From NCBI GenBank assembly GCA_029339505.1, contig JAQISU010000132.1, forward strand, positions 9,527,001 to 9,591,000: DNA of 64,000 bases. Direction: 5' to 3'. A program made the translations under genes and the position numbers. Below the pieces are notes generated by a model that saw only the letters and a program-made list of their open reading frames with translations, did not search any database and was not told the origin of the DNA. Shown piece after piece: positions 12,605 through 22,265 of the stretch (positions are counted from its first letter, which is position 1; every line of letters begins with the position of its first letter). Source of the DNA: Unio delphinus. Its lineage: Eukaryota; Mollusca; Bivalvia; Unionida; Unionidae.

Positions 12605-13984
12605 GACAGACAGACAAAACTATAGGTATACAGATAGATATATAGTTCTCCTTGACAGGTATCAAAATGGGCCTGGTCTCGACAAATCGTCTGATCACGC
12701 AAAGCCCTAGGAAGCTTATATTTACTTGCTCACCGTATTTAACTTTCCTTTTGTATATATCTGCATGCCACCATTGCCCCTAAATCATATTCCTTTAGCT
12801 TTCCCTTCCCTAATTCTTAAAAGACTTCCTAGAAGGCTGTGGCTTAACGGGTTATGCGGGAGGTAATTTAACCAGCCATATAAGGTGACTTCAGGGGCCA
12901 ATCATTGGTAATTTTACCTACTGAGTATATCATCTGTGTATCCCTGGCTCTTAAAAAGTGTTCCCTCGTTATGCTGTGAAGGGAGCATGGGGATTGACAC
13001 CCTCTTGATACCACTAAGCATTAATATCCCGCATTACCATCCACACACAAGCACGACATCTTGTCAGCATGAAGGGTGAGTCCTGAGCTATTTGTGTGTA
13101 TATTGCTTTTAGGTCAAAATCACTCTGCGTTTGTGAATTACTCCAATTTTACATTGATTACTACTACATCATGTCAGACGTACATATAATAGACGACAGT
13201 ATTTTGGTATTCCAAAGACAGACACAGATGTGTGTATGCTAGAGATTGACAACACATCAGGTGCTGGAAAGAGATATAGAGAGCGTGCAAACATGCGCAG
13301 TTACCAAAACGCAAATCAGAATAAAAGACGTGTTTGTTAGGTGAATACCCCTAGGTAATGGACAACGTTATTCAAACCAAGATTGCTCCATCCTGTTTCC
13401 AGCGATTCAATTCATCCTCTGATCCGAATCGATCATACATTATCAGTTACCAGAACGACGATATTTGTCCAATTTGACGAACCTAGGTTATATATGAACT
13501 TACACGTACCTGTCTAACCCACATAATGCCGATAAGGACTCCATATGTACGATGCCAATTTTAGGGACTCAATATCCAATAAATGTTGGTGCAGTCTCGT
13601 TCTCAACCATTTGCTGCACAAAGAGATCCTGCACTTAGCGCCATCATGGATGTATCTTATCTAACTCATGACGTTCGAAGTCTTCACAAAACCAAACTCG
13701 TCGTTATTCTCCTACAGCTAAATCACGGGAAAGAACACGACTACCATACACAATTTTCGATATGCAGTTGCAATGATCCAGCACCCCAACCTAAATGTCT
13801 AAGTATAAAATATAGAGTGGAAATATTCGTAGGATACTCGGACTTGAAAACGGAATACTATTTATTTTAAGCCAAACTTATAGTTCTAATTGCTGAATGT
13901 AAAACTATGTAAAACAAAAATATAATTTGACTTGTGAAGTAAATAAATATGGTTATTGTATTTTTTAAAAAACTGTCATTTTAT
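12605..13984. other. No recognised gene
   Basis: The longest frame is 95 codons (plus strand, 13583-13870) with no motif or homologue I recognise. Elsewhere the stretch shows no array or domain. Confidence 0.4.
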
Positions 13985-14002
13985 TTTTATTAATTATTTT
14001 TA

Positions 14003-14071
<69 letters not shown>

Positions 14072-14100
14072 CAACATTACTACAATTACTAGTATTAAAA
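13985..14100. repeat. (TTA)n/(TTTA)n microsatellite
   Basis: TTA and TTTA repeats. Similar ATT tracts end the L2-like LINE at 48.0 kb, so this could be a LINE tail, but no LINE body precedes it. Confidence 0.9.
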
Positions 14101-14150
14101 TTATTTTTGTATTATTAACATTAATCATTCTTGTAAACGATCCATTTTAA

Positions 14151-14246
14151 CCCGGGTCTTTTCCGTCCAGGTCCTTTCTGACCCGGACCTTTTCCGTCCA
14201 GGTCCTTTCTGACCCGGACCTTTTCCGTCCAGGTCCTTTCTGACCC
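14151..14246. repeat. 31-bp tandem repeat, three copies
   Basis: A GC-richer unit containing TTTTCCGTCCAGGTCCTTTC starts at 14151, 14182 and 14213, with a partial fourth at 14244. There are no spacers, so it is a minisatellite and not a CRISPR array. Confidence 0.93.
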
Positions 14247-14644
14247 GTAACTGATCTTTCTGACCAGGCCTTTATAACCCGAGCATATTTTTGGTACCGG
14301 TCCTTTCGACCTATTACCGAATACAGTCACAATCTGATCTGAAAAACCTTGTCCATTTTGCACTATCCGATCCAAATCAAGTCTCATTACTAATTGTACA
14401 CTGACGCCGAAATACCGAAATATGCACGAACATCTACACCATAATGCTCAAATTCTAAAAAAAATAGAATAAACTATTAACTTTAAATCAAAGCCAAGAA
14501 TGTCTAAATATAACTTCTGTAACACTGGGATTTCATTCGCTGGATTGTTGACACTCTTAAGCCCCATTCCAACATATATAGCTGGTTAGCGCTTTCGATT
14601 GACAGACTAGATCGCAGGTAATAATTGTGACCCAGTCCACTCGC

Positions 14645-15022
14645 AGATTTCACTTCCGAATCAGCGGAGCTACTGTGACCAGGGTTATGTGTGGTAATTG
14701 TGCACTGTCGCCAAGATGCTGACTGATAACAATGCCATAATACTCATATTCGAAAGTAATAAATGATTGCCATTAACTCTGTACCATGAATGCAAATATC
14801 TAACTCTTTTATCCCCACCAAATTCAGAAAGGAGAAATATGGTTAGGAATAGACTGTGACTACATTCGTTTATTATGCGTGCTGTTGAACCGGAAGTGCC
14901 AATTGTGAATCGAAACATACGCTTCCTGTGCTTTAGTAAGCAGGACAGGGTGGAACATTAATTTGTACTTCAAGGCTTATTGACTGTAAAGTATGCGTTA
15001 GTGTTCATATTGATTGCCAAGT
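14645..15022 (+). promoter_or_regulatory. Conserved 5' flank of zinc-finger gene 1
   Basis: About 380 bp upstream of the gene align by eye with the region before zinc-finger gene 3 (48470-48845) and with an orphan minus-strand copy at 55441-55695. Shared landmarks in order are TTTCACTTC, GCACTGTCGCC, ATTAACTCTGTACCA-like, CACCAAA with GGAGA, AATAGACTG followed by TACATTCG, GAACCGGAAGTG and GTGTTCATATTG. The flank probably holds the promoter and 5' UTR; that role is inferred from its position and co-duplication. Confidence 0.6.
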
Positions 15023-16129
15023 ATGAACATGGAGAAAAATGCAGAAGATAAACCATTCAAATGTGAAGTCTGTCATAAAATGTTTGGACACAATGGTCTT
15101 CTAAAGAAACACTTGATGGCACACACTAGAGATAAAACATATAAATGTGAAGTTTGTCATAAACTGTTTGGGCGAAATAGTTACTTGAAGAAGCATATGA
15201 TGAAGCATAATGGAGACAAACCATTCAAATGTGACGTTTGTCTTAAACTGTTTGTAAGCAATAATGTTTTGAAAAACCATATGATGGTTCATACTGGATA
15301 TCAATGTGAAATTTGTCATAAAATATTTAAACGGAGTGGTCATTTGAAAGAGCACATGTGTATACATTCTGGAGATAAGCCATTGAAATGTGATGTTTGC
15401 CATAAAATGTTCAGACAGAGTAATGCTTTGAAGTTGCACATGAGGGTACATACAGGAGTCAAACCTTTCAAATGTGAAATTTGTTATCAAATGTTTAGGC
15501 AGAGTGGTGGTTTGAAGTTGCACATGAGGTTACATACTGGAGATATGCCATACAAATGTGAAATTTGCCATCAAAAATTTAGGCAGGTTGATGGTTTGAA
15601 GATCCATATGTTCATTCATACTGGAGATAAACCATTCAAATGTGAAGTTTGTCATAAAACATTTAGGCACAGTGCGACCTTGAAGATGCACATGTTAGTA
15701 CATACTGGAGATAGACCATTCAAATGTAAAATATGTGATAAAACATTTACACGGAGTAGTCATTTGAAAGAGCACATGGGTATACATTCTGGAGATAAAC
15801 CATTTAAATGTGAAGTTTGTCATCAAATGTTCAGGCATAGAAATGTTTTGAAGTTACACATGAGGGAACATACTGGAATCAAACCATTCAAATGTGGTGT
15901 TTGTTATAAACTGTTTAACCAGAGTGCTGATTTGAAAATGCACATGAGGTTACATACTGGAGATAAGCCATTCGAATGTGAAGTTTGTCATAACATATTT
16001 AGGCAGAGTGGTCATTTGAAAAGACACATGTTGTTGCATTCTGGTCAGAAACCATTTAATTGTGGAGTTTGTGGTGAAATGTTTACAGAGAGTAATACTT
16101 TGCAGAAACATATGACAAAACATGCGTGA
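15023..16129 (+). CDS. C2H2 zinc-finger protein, 13 fingers (gene 1)
   Basis: A single-exon protein of about 368 residues made almost wholly of 13 C2H2 fingers (C-x2-C-x12-H-x3-H) joined by TGDKPFK linkers, so very likely a nuclear sequence-specific DNA-binding protein. The ATG at 15023 (MNMEKNAEDKPFKC) is preferred because the upstream codon at 15014 is TTG and gene 3 starts at the aligned ATG. Finger 4 has a shortened linker (HTGYQCEIC), losing the usual DKPFK spacing. Helix sequences include RQSNALKLH, RHSATLKMH and TRSSHLKEH, the last shared with genes 2-4. No KRAB, BTB, SCAN or zinc-finger-associated domain is present. No frameshift was seen, so the gene is probably functional; its target is unknown. 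Confidence 0.92.
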   Translation: MNMEKNAEDKPFKCEVCHKMFGHNGLLKKHLMAHTRDKTYKCEVCHKLFGRNSYLKKHMMKHNGDKPFKCDVCLKLFVSNNVLKNHMMVHTGYQCEICHKIFKRSGHLKEHMCIHSGDKPLKCDVCHKMFRQSNALKLHMRVHTGVKPFKCEICYQMFRQSGGLKLHMRLHTGDMPYKCEICHQKFRQVDGLKIHMFIHTGDKPFKCEVCHKTFRHSATLKMHMLVHTGDRPFKCKICDKTFTRSSHLKEHMGIHSGDKPFKCEVCHQMFRHRNVLKLHMREHTGIKPFKCGVCYKLFNQSADLKMHMRLHTGDKPFECEVCHNIFRQSGHLKRHMLLHSGQKPFNCGVCGEMFTESNTLQKHMTKHA

Positions 16130-16530
16130 GATGAAACATTGAAATGTGACATTGTTAATAAAATATTTTGGCTGTGTTGTACATTATAGGTGAACATTTA
16201 CTGATTTGAAGGGACACAATAGGATACTAGGTGACAGGGTTCTCAATAGATTTCCAAGCAGAAGTGTCAGTTGACCCTTGACCACAAAATCTCGGGGATC
16301 AAAAACTATACTCTCAAGAGTTGATTCCTTTGGACAGTTGTTTGTCCATGGCTTTGATTCCTCATTATTGATGTAAACAATAATGTTTAAGATTCATTGT
16401 CTCATGCTTAATAATGAGAAATACTTGTTCATTATTTTGTATGAAATGTGCAATCTCATTTTTGTAAAAGTTTTTCTCTATGTTATTAATGTGTGTACAA
16501 TTTGTATATGAAATAAAGGATTTTATCCTT
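16130..16530 (+). promoter_or_regulatory. 3' UTR of zinc-finger gene 1 with poly(A) signal
   Basis: An AATAAA hexamer lies at 16512-16517. The 3' region is homologous to the two halves of the gene 3 3' UTR (49626-49742 and 52485-52765), which supports transcription through this stretch. Confidence 0.65.
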
Positions 16531-16950
16531 AATTATATTTTCAGCTTTTCAACATCTTTGTTATCAGCTGCTCAACTAATTTTATATGCAAAAACACACC
16601 TGTACAACTATGAAGGTTATATATTATTCAATTATCACTGATGTACATCACAGAATTGTCGGTTCACTTTTCCACTTATACTTAATTTTCTAACAGATTT
16701 TGCAGATTGATTCACCTTATTCCTTCTCAGAGCTGACAAATTTAAAAGAAAATCTGGTGCTAGTAAATTCATCAACATATTCAATAATCAGAAAATTATC
16801 ATTCCTTTCACAAGCAAAACTCCTTTGTTTATCAGAATAATGCCAGAGGATCACTGGGATTTTAAAACTAGGTGTCCAGGACACCCATTTTTGTAAAGAT
16901 AGGAGTCCCACCAGCAAAAGTTCTAGACCCCTTCCTGAAAACAATTCTTT
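16531..16950. other. No gene recognised
   Basis: Opposing frames of 75 and 103 codons around 16717-17183 have no motif, and part of them lies in the inverted repeat described next. Confidence 0.4.
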
Positions 16951-17157
16951 ATAAGACTGACATAGTTTTGTTTATCCATCAGAATGAGTCTGAATTTTGT
17001 CAAGCTAAGGAATGTATTATTCAAAGCACTAAGCTAGGCATCACACACCTCTTAAACTTGGCTACTGTCCCATGCAAACTGTCAGTTCTAACAACTTTAA
17101 CTGTCTTGAATCTCATTAATCTTCGTCAGTTTGCCATTGAACCCCAAAATACTCATT

Positions 17158-17277
17158 CAAGTCTAAGTCAAAACATGTCTTGATTCTCAAGTCAAAGTTA
17201 AAACATGTCTTGATTCTCAAGTCTAAGTCAAAACATGACTTGATTCTCAAGTCTAAGTCAAAACATGTCTTGATTCT
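17158..17277. repeat. 30-bp tandem repeat, four copies
   Basis: The unit contains CAAGTCTAAGTCAAAACATG and starts at 17158, 17188, 17218 and 17248. The two overlapping small frames here only reflect the 10-codon period. Confidence 0.93.
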
Positions 17278-17680
17278 CAGGTCATGTGCACTACTTATGC
17301 CACTACACTCAAAAATGAACACAATAATGAAAGCTAAATTTGTTTATTTTATGTACCCTTATCAGTGACCATATGTACATCTCTGGGTCTTTCTGCCTCG
17401 GAATTCAAGCACTGTAAATATCAGTACATTTTCCCACCCAGCTGCAAGTCAAAGCATTTGAATTTGCTACCTAGTTATCTGTTGTTTTCACGTGATGTCA
17501 TGAAACGTGTACTTTCATATTTGCCATTTTTAGTCTCAAACCATAACTTCACAACATTGTTCTAACTACATAATTATGCAGGCAAGTCTCATTTTATGCG
17601 AAGGATATAATAATACATCACACTCCATGGTGCATGATAACCACACAAGACCAAATGCGTGACTTTCCCCTTTTTCTCCC

Positions 17681-17912
17681 TAGATTGGTGCAAAATTCAA
17701 AGACTTAGACTAGCTGCCGAGTGGTAGAAAAATCTGCTGATATTTGCAATGACAGAATTCAGCGGTTACAACTCCCCCAGATGTGGATGTTAATATCAGA
17801 GTATTAAGAAAAAGAACATGACCCAATAGAGCATAGATTGGCGGCAAGTTCAGAGACTAGCTGACGAGTGGTAGAAAAATCAGCTGATATTTACAGTGAC
17901 CGAATTCTGTGG
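17681..17912. repeat. Imperfect direct repeat of about 80 bp
   Basis: 17681-17765 and 17832-17912 share GAGTGGTAGAAAAATC, GCTGATATTT and CGAATTCTG-like blocks in the same order. Confidence 0.7.
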
Positions 17913-18383
17913 CAGGAAGACAGAGATGTACATGTGTTAATTATAAGATTACATCAAGTGGACAACTTTAGGTTTCATTATCTTTTTAATTTCTTGTTTA
18001 GCCAAATAGTTAATGTATATGACCTTTTAATCAAGACACGACAAGACTTAGACAAAATGCCATTTACAAATTTGGATAATTAGTTTGGTGTAAAATGGGC
18101 AAATTGGCAAAGATTGTAATGAGATTCAGAAACGTGCTAATGTTGCTAGAACTGACAGTTTAGATGGGACAGTAGCCAAGTGTTAAAAAAGTGTGATGCC
18201 TGCCTTAGTGTTTGGAATAAGGCCTTTCCATCAACTGACAAATTCAGTCAGTCTCTAATGGACATACAAGACCTATATGTTAGTGGTGTCAGCTGAGAAG
18301 ACAATACACAAAAATAAATTATATGGTCTCCTTTTTTTTCAATATTTTTATAAGTCACTAATATGTGTGTTAACACGTAATAA

Positions 18384-18515
18384 AAAGTGTGTATAGGGTG
18401 GCCGTCATTGTATAGAGTAATACACATTCTAAGTAAACATTTGTTAACATCACAAGTGTGTATAGGACGTCCGCTGTTTATAGTGTAATAAACATTCTAA
18501 GTATATTAACCAATA
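18384..18515. repeat. Degenerate direct repeat of about 73 bp
   Basis: Two neighbouring blocks both start AAGTGTGTATAGG and end ACATTCTAAGTA. Confidence 0.55.
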
Positions 18516-18607
18516 ATTTGTTTATATCACATTTATGTTTTATTTATTGAATGCATTATATTTTGTAAGAACATTTGCTCATATGTTGTTATGCGCACGT
18601 ATGTCCT

Positions 18608-19043
18608 GCGGGGCTCCAAGTGGCCGATTAGTCTAAAGCGCTCTCCGTTACGGATCACTGCCATCGCACATCTGTCTCAGAGCTAACTTCTGCCCAGGCA
18701 AACTAGACAGCTTCCTATGGCCCCTCGGATTGGGCCTGAGCCAGGGGCTGAAATGGTACACATTGAGGACACAAGATTGTTTTTTTTGCTAAATTAACAA
18801 AATGGAGGCCCCTACTCTATTAACTGCCTAGGAGCCCAGGGTCTATATGTCTGGGCCCATTTTTTCTGCGTGGGTTCTAGTCTAGGATTGGATCATTGTG
18901 AGTATATGAGAAAGCTTGCCAGTAGCTTATCATAGGTCGGTGATTCTTTCAGGGGTTTTCCCGGGTTCTTCCTGCACCATTAATACTGGCCGCTATCTAT
19001 AGCCTATCTTGTGCTGAAAAATAGTGTTAAACCCTACTACAAC
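18608..19043 (+). mobile_element. tRNA-derived SINE (family 1) with nested insertion
   Basis: Box A-like AGTGGCCGATTAGTCTAA and a box B-like GGGTTCTAG are followed by the family body (GAGAAAGCTTGCCAGTAGCTT, ACTGGCCGC, GTGCTGAAAAA). Compared with the copy at 50523, about 190 bp of unrelated sequence lies between the box A side and box B (about 18690-18870), so another small element inserted into the promoter half. Confidence 0.85.
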
Positions 19044-19790
19044 ATGTCCTGCGAGCATTTATCGCTGTGCTCTTTTGAATGGTTTCACCGCCTCCTAGAG
19101 TACATTTGGCATGGACAGCATACTCTTGGTAAGAAACTAAGCTAGAAGTAAATCAAGGTTAATTAAGACATGTTTCAGCCCAAATGTATGTGCATCAAAA
19201 TGATACACAGGTCGAAATTTGTACGCACAAATATGGGTAGTTTGTTAATTCCACACATCAAAACCTGATGGAAGGAGTCTATTGAAAACCCTGGTTGAAC
19301 AAGCGCTACATAATTTAGATAAAACATTAAGTTTTATGATCAAACTCAGCAGCCTATTCCTTCATTCAATTGTTTTTAATAATTTAGAACTATATGAGCG
19401 GTCGTTTGTACAGAAATTAAATAAGGGTCGATCGAGTTCATCCTCCTTTTCTGTGATGTGATCATCCATAGCAGTGTCAAAATGTATATTTTTCCAAGAT
19501 ATTGCAGTCGTTTGTCGCGTGCAGCAGGTGGTCGCTCATATCATAGTGTTTATATAACAAAATGTATCTGCAGTACGATTGTGGTCGGAAATGACAGTTG
19601 GTTGCACATAGCAGCAGTCGGTGATAGCAGGTTTTACTGTATATATGAATCTATATTGCTTACATTGTCGAGTTAAAATTCACACCACTGATTTAGCCAC
19701 TGTCACAACAACACAAAATGGAAAAATATCATACATGGGCAATATGTAACAGAATTTTTGTAATATTTTATTAATTTAAAATTGAACATA
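19044..19790. other. No gene recognised
   Basis: AT-rich sequence. Near 19500-19620 short degenerate phrases with GTCGC and CATAGCAGCAGTCGG recur, suggesting an old dispersed repeat. Confidence 0.35.
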
Positions 19791-19795
19791 ACATT

Positions 19796-20148
19796 GGCGG
19801 TGATATTGCTAAAATAATGTCAACATTTCCAGAAACTATGGGCTAAATACCCAGGATAAAAATATCTTCCAGGATATGATTATTGTTGTCCGATGTCCTG
19901 ATTTGAGATTCCACTTCACGAACGAGATCAGCCAAAACATGGAGAATATTCAATAAATGCTATTGAACAAGCATGTCACGTTCATGATGTAATGTATACA
20001 AGTAAAGATTTACAACAATGACATATTACAAATGTGAAATTGAGACACTCGTTAAATTCCATAAAGTCTAATAATATTAGAAAACCCAGCTAGCTTCCGA
20101 GTAAGATCCACAATGAAAGGTAAACTAGCATTAGGGGCTGGTAATTAA
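19796..20148 (+). pseudogene. PLA2-like virion protein relic (copy B)
   Basis: A decayed copy of the gene at 34436-34955. Shared pieces appear in order: GGDIAKIM, WAKYPG, YLPGYDY near 19870, INAIEQACHVHDVMYTSKDL near 19960, and a C-terminus ending LALGAGN immediately before the integrase, as in copies A and C. The histidine-aspartate pair of a phospholipase A2 core (CHVHDV) is visible, but the calcium-loop glycines (YSGPG in copy A) are lost (YDYCCP), and stops and a frameshift are present. In related elements this domain belongs to a virion protein thought to act on membranes. Here it is a fossil. Confidence 0.72.
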
Positions 20149-20179
20149 TCAACCGATTATTATTTTTTTTAAAATAGAA

Positions 20180-20690
20180 TCAATTTTGTTAAGGCCCAAC
20201 GTAGCCATGGCCTAGTTATTAGAGGGAGGTCGTGGGTTCGATCCCCGGTCGAGTCATGCCAACACTTACAAAAACGGTACTAACAGCTGCCTCGCTTGGC
20301 GCTCAGCATTAAGTGTTAGGACTGGTCGGTCTGGTGTCAGGATAATGGGACATCATGCGGCTTGATGCCCCAGTGCTAGACATCACAATAAACTGTCTCA
20401 CTGCAGACATCGTAGCGATATGACTGAAAAATAAAGCTACTTTAAAAGTCCTCATCACATCACAGTAAGGCCCAAGAGGATATTCGAAAGGCAGAGGAGA
20501 GATTAGTAAACTCGCCAATGATGCAAATGTTACACGTTATGTTGCTGCAAAATGGATAGCACGACAGGCAATATGTCAAATGTATCTACTGCCACCTAAA
20601 CGAACCCAGCACGTACATTTTGAGGTCAGTGTCCCATGTAAAGTGTACCAGACAGATATTTTGTTTTCACCACATGATATGATCACAACT
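20180..20690 (+). pseudogene. Polinton-type integrase N-terminal relic (copy B)
   Basis: After the SINE the plus strand resumes with GPRGYSKGRGEISKLAND, then YVAAKWIARQAICQMYL, PPKRTQHVHFEVSV and QTDILF, parallel to the first 80 residues of copy A (SPRGYWRGKTAISKL, HFDVSV, QADILF). The aspartate in TDILF matches the first catalytic residue of a D,D,E integrase core. The copy stops abruptly near 20690, where it meets a minus-strand virion gene that is also truncated, so a deletion probably removed both 3' ends. Identity to copy A looks only moderate, so they are not a recent duplication. Confidence 0.8.
20190..20475 (+). mobile_element. tRNA-derived SINE (family 2) with target duplication
   Basis: SINE body 20200-20465: box A-like GCCATGGCCTAGTTATTAGA, box B GGGTTCGATCC, then the family 2 body (CAGCTGCCTCGCTTGGCGC, GACATCGTAGCGATATGACTG). 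A 10-bp duplication TAAGGCCCAA lies on both sides (20190-20199 and 20466-20475). It inserted into the 5' end of the integrase relic, so it is younger than that element. Confidence 0.93.
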
Positions 20691-21310
20691 GGTATTTTAA
20701 GTTCATCGGGTTTATCATTTTTACCAATAAATTTATCGATGGCATCATCAGCTTTTCTACAATTTTTACGTAACGTAGTAAATTGGTCGATATGAGCGTC
20801 ATAATTGGATCGCAACTTTGACAAATTATCCATGGAGGTTTTTATCTCTGTTAACTTTGGTGTGGTTACCGGTGGATTTCCAAAGAAATTCAACATATGT
20901 TTGTCACTATTGTCAATTATACTTCTTTGTAATTCAGAAAACTAATCGAATTTAGTTATTATATGGTCGTCATATTCATCGCGTAGTTATTTTTGGTTCT
21001 AAATTGTTAATTCTATCCACAATAGTTGAAATGAGAACATCTGGTTTGAGATTACCCTGTTCGGAAGAAAAACGCGATAGCATTTTCCGTTTCACCGCGT
21101 TATTTAACTAAAATATCATCCAGGGAAACATTACTAGTTTTCAATTTACCCTGACGATCTTGAAATACAACTATTTCATTGGGATCAACACTTGTGAGGT
21201 TTAAGATTTCAAATATTTCATCTTTTATTATTTATTTTTTACATCACCAGTTGCAGATATTTCCGTGGTAGGTTTTATCAGACTTGAGAGGGATCTTACC
21301 CAAATATCAA
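20690..21310 (-). pseudogene. Coiled-coil-like virion protein relic (copy A)
   Basis: Minus-strand frames carry IFEILNLTSVDPNEIVVFQD, QGKLKTSNVSLDDILVK and, after shifts, ISTIVDRINNLEPK and a charged helical stretch (LTEIKTSMDNLSKLRSNY). The phrase VFQD-x-QGKLKT recurs as VIVFQD-x-QGRLKT in the copy at 60.2 kb, so this is a conserved gene of the element. Its position, convergent with the integrase and downstream of the protease, is the same in both copies. Function is unknown; the heptad-like spacing suggests a structural or scaffold protein. It is broken by frameshifts and truncated at the integrase junction. Confidence 0.6.
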
Positions 21311-21315
21311 TCATG

Positions 21316-21757
21316 TTATTTTATATAATTTCTCTCTAAAAAGCGATTACTCGTATATTCGTGTATGGTTTTATGTGGTGGTTTTCCCGATGATGAAATA
21401 GCGTTGAGGACATTTAATACTTCAATGCCGCATATTGGTGGGTCATTCATTTTCTGAGTTGGTAGCATGGAATACCAGATAGGAGTTTTTAAGTGGTGTG
21501 TATAACGCATAAACTTTTTTAGGTGGCGCTAATCCATATGAATCAAAATAGATGATCACACGCGGATCAATCGCGTATGCAACCCAGTGAGTTCCAGTTC
21601 CGGTGCTGTTATCGAGATTAATGATACTGGTTTCAGTGTTGTTTGGTTGTTTTAGTAATTGATCTCTCATAAAAACACCTCTAAAGTTTTTTATCGCTAG
21701 TTTTTTAGCAGCATCGAGTAAACAAAAAGTTGACATCGGCGACAATGTCTTTGACAT
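21316..21757 (-). pseudogene. Adenain-like maturation protease
   Basis: Cysteine protease of the adenovirus maturation-protease fold, as encoded by Polintons and adintoviruses to process virion proteins. The start is taken at the Met at 21757, ahead of the conserved AAKKLAIKNFRGVFMRDQLL. Catalytic landmarks are visible: GTHWVAY (His), YFDSYG followed by PP (acidic residue) and, in a different frame at the end, PPICGIEVLNVL (Cys), so a frameshift near 21490-21510 separates His/Asp from Cys. It lies between the small hydrophobic gene (start side) and the coiled-coil relic, all on the minus strand as a virion-gene block. No in-frame stop precedes the shift. Confidence 0.85.
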
Positions 21758-21762
21758 TATTG

Positions 21763-22126
21763 TTAGTAAACTGTTCCTAGTCTCAGGCCCTTTCCGCTGT
21801 ACCATGAATACGGAGTTCCTGGTAGTCTAAGACCCTTTCCTTGGTCGTTTCTTTTTTTTTTGTACCCTTTTTTGGTAGCTTTCCTTAGTGCCATCCCAGC
21901 CTCTGTACCAACGGCTCCTAGCGCGGCAGCCATTGCTACCGCTGGGGACACTGCCGCAATCAACGCTGGTAACGCAGCGAAAAGTGGAAATATACACCTG
22001 TTTTTATCATGTTCTTAATCGCAGCCGCAGAAAGAGTGATCTGAACACCTTTTTATATTTGATGGCATCATTGAAGTGTTTTATCTGACGAGCAGTCAGT
22101 GATAGTTTGTTCTGACCACCAGACAT
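21763..22126 (-). pseudogene. Small hydrophobic/basic virion protein
   Basis: The ATG at 22126 opens MSGGQNKLSLTARQIKHFND; two frameshifts later come a hydrophobic Ala-rich segment (FAALPALIAAVSPAVAMAAA), a basic stretch (ATKKGYKKKR) and GKGLRLPGTPYSWYSGKG, where GKGLRL occurs twice. A hydrophobic segment followed by a basic tail between protease and major capsid genes resembles the minor, processed virion proteins of adeno-like viruses, but no family can be named firmly. The stop region lies just outside the protease start. Confidence 0.6.
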
Positions 22127-22265
22127 CTGATTGTACTACAGCGATATTGTGGTTCCACGTTTTTTAGCTGATTCCGATTGCATTTTTTTAATTTGACCAT
22201 TTAAGTTAACGTAACACTAACATGACTATCTGACATTTTATTTAATACGAGATTGATATAATCGT

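Larger units (their letters stand above)
16960..18290. repeat. Degenerate long inverted repeat (foldback-like)
   Basis: The reverse complement of about 16960-17150 aligns with about 18085-18290 with many substitutions. Shared blocks include AGAACTGACAGTTT followed by GGGACAGTAGCCAAGT, and then TGTGATGCCT. The arms are roughly 190-200 bp and enclose about 0.9 kb holding a 30-bp tandem repeat and a second degenerate direct repeat. This suggests an old foldback or terminal-inverted-repeat DNA transposon; no transposase is visible inside. Confidence 0.6.

Noticed and set aside
12358..12710. IHPS/IYLS and DGWM repeat proteins
   Set aside because: Translations of a GATA/GGAT microsatellite, equally open on both strands.
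20685..20695. Natural end of the virus-like element
   Set aside because: Copy C has the same integrase-virion gene adjacency with longer 3' ends on both genes, so this junction is better read as an internal deletion.
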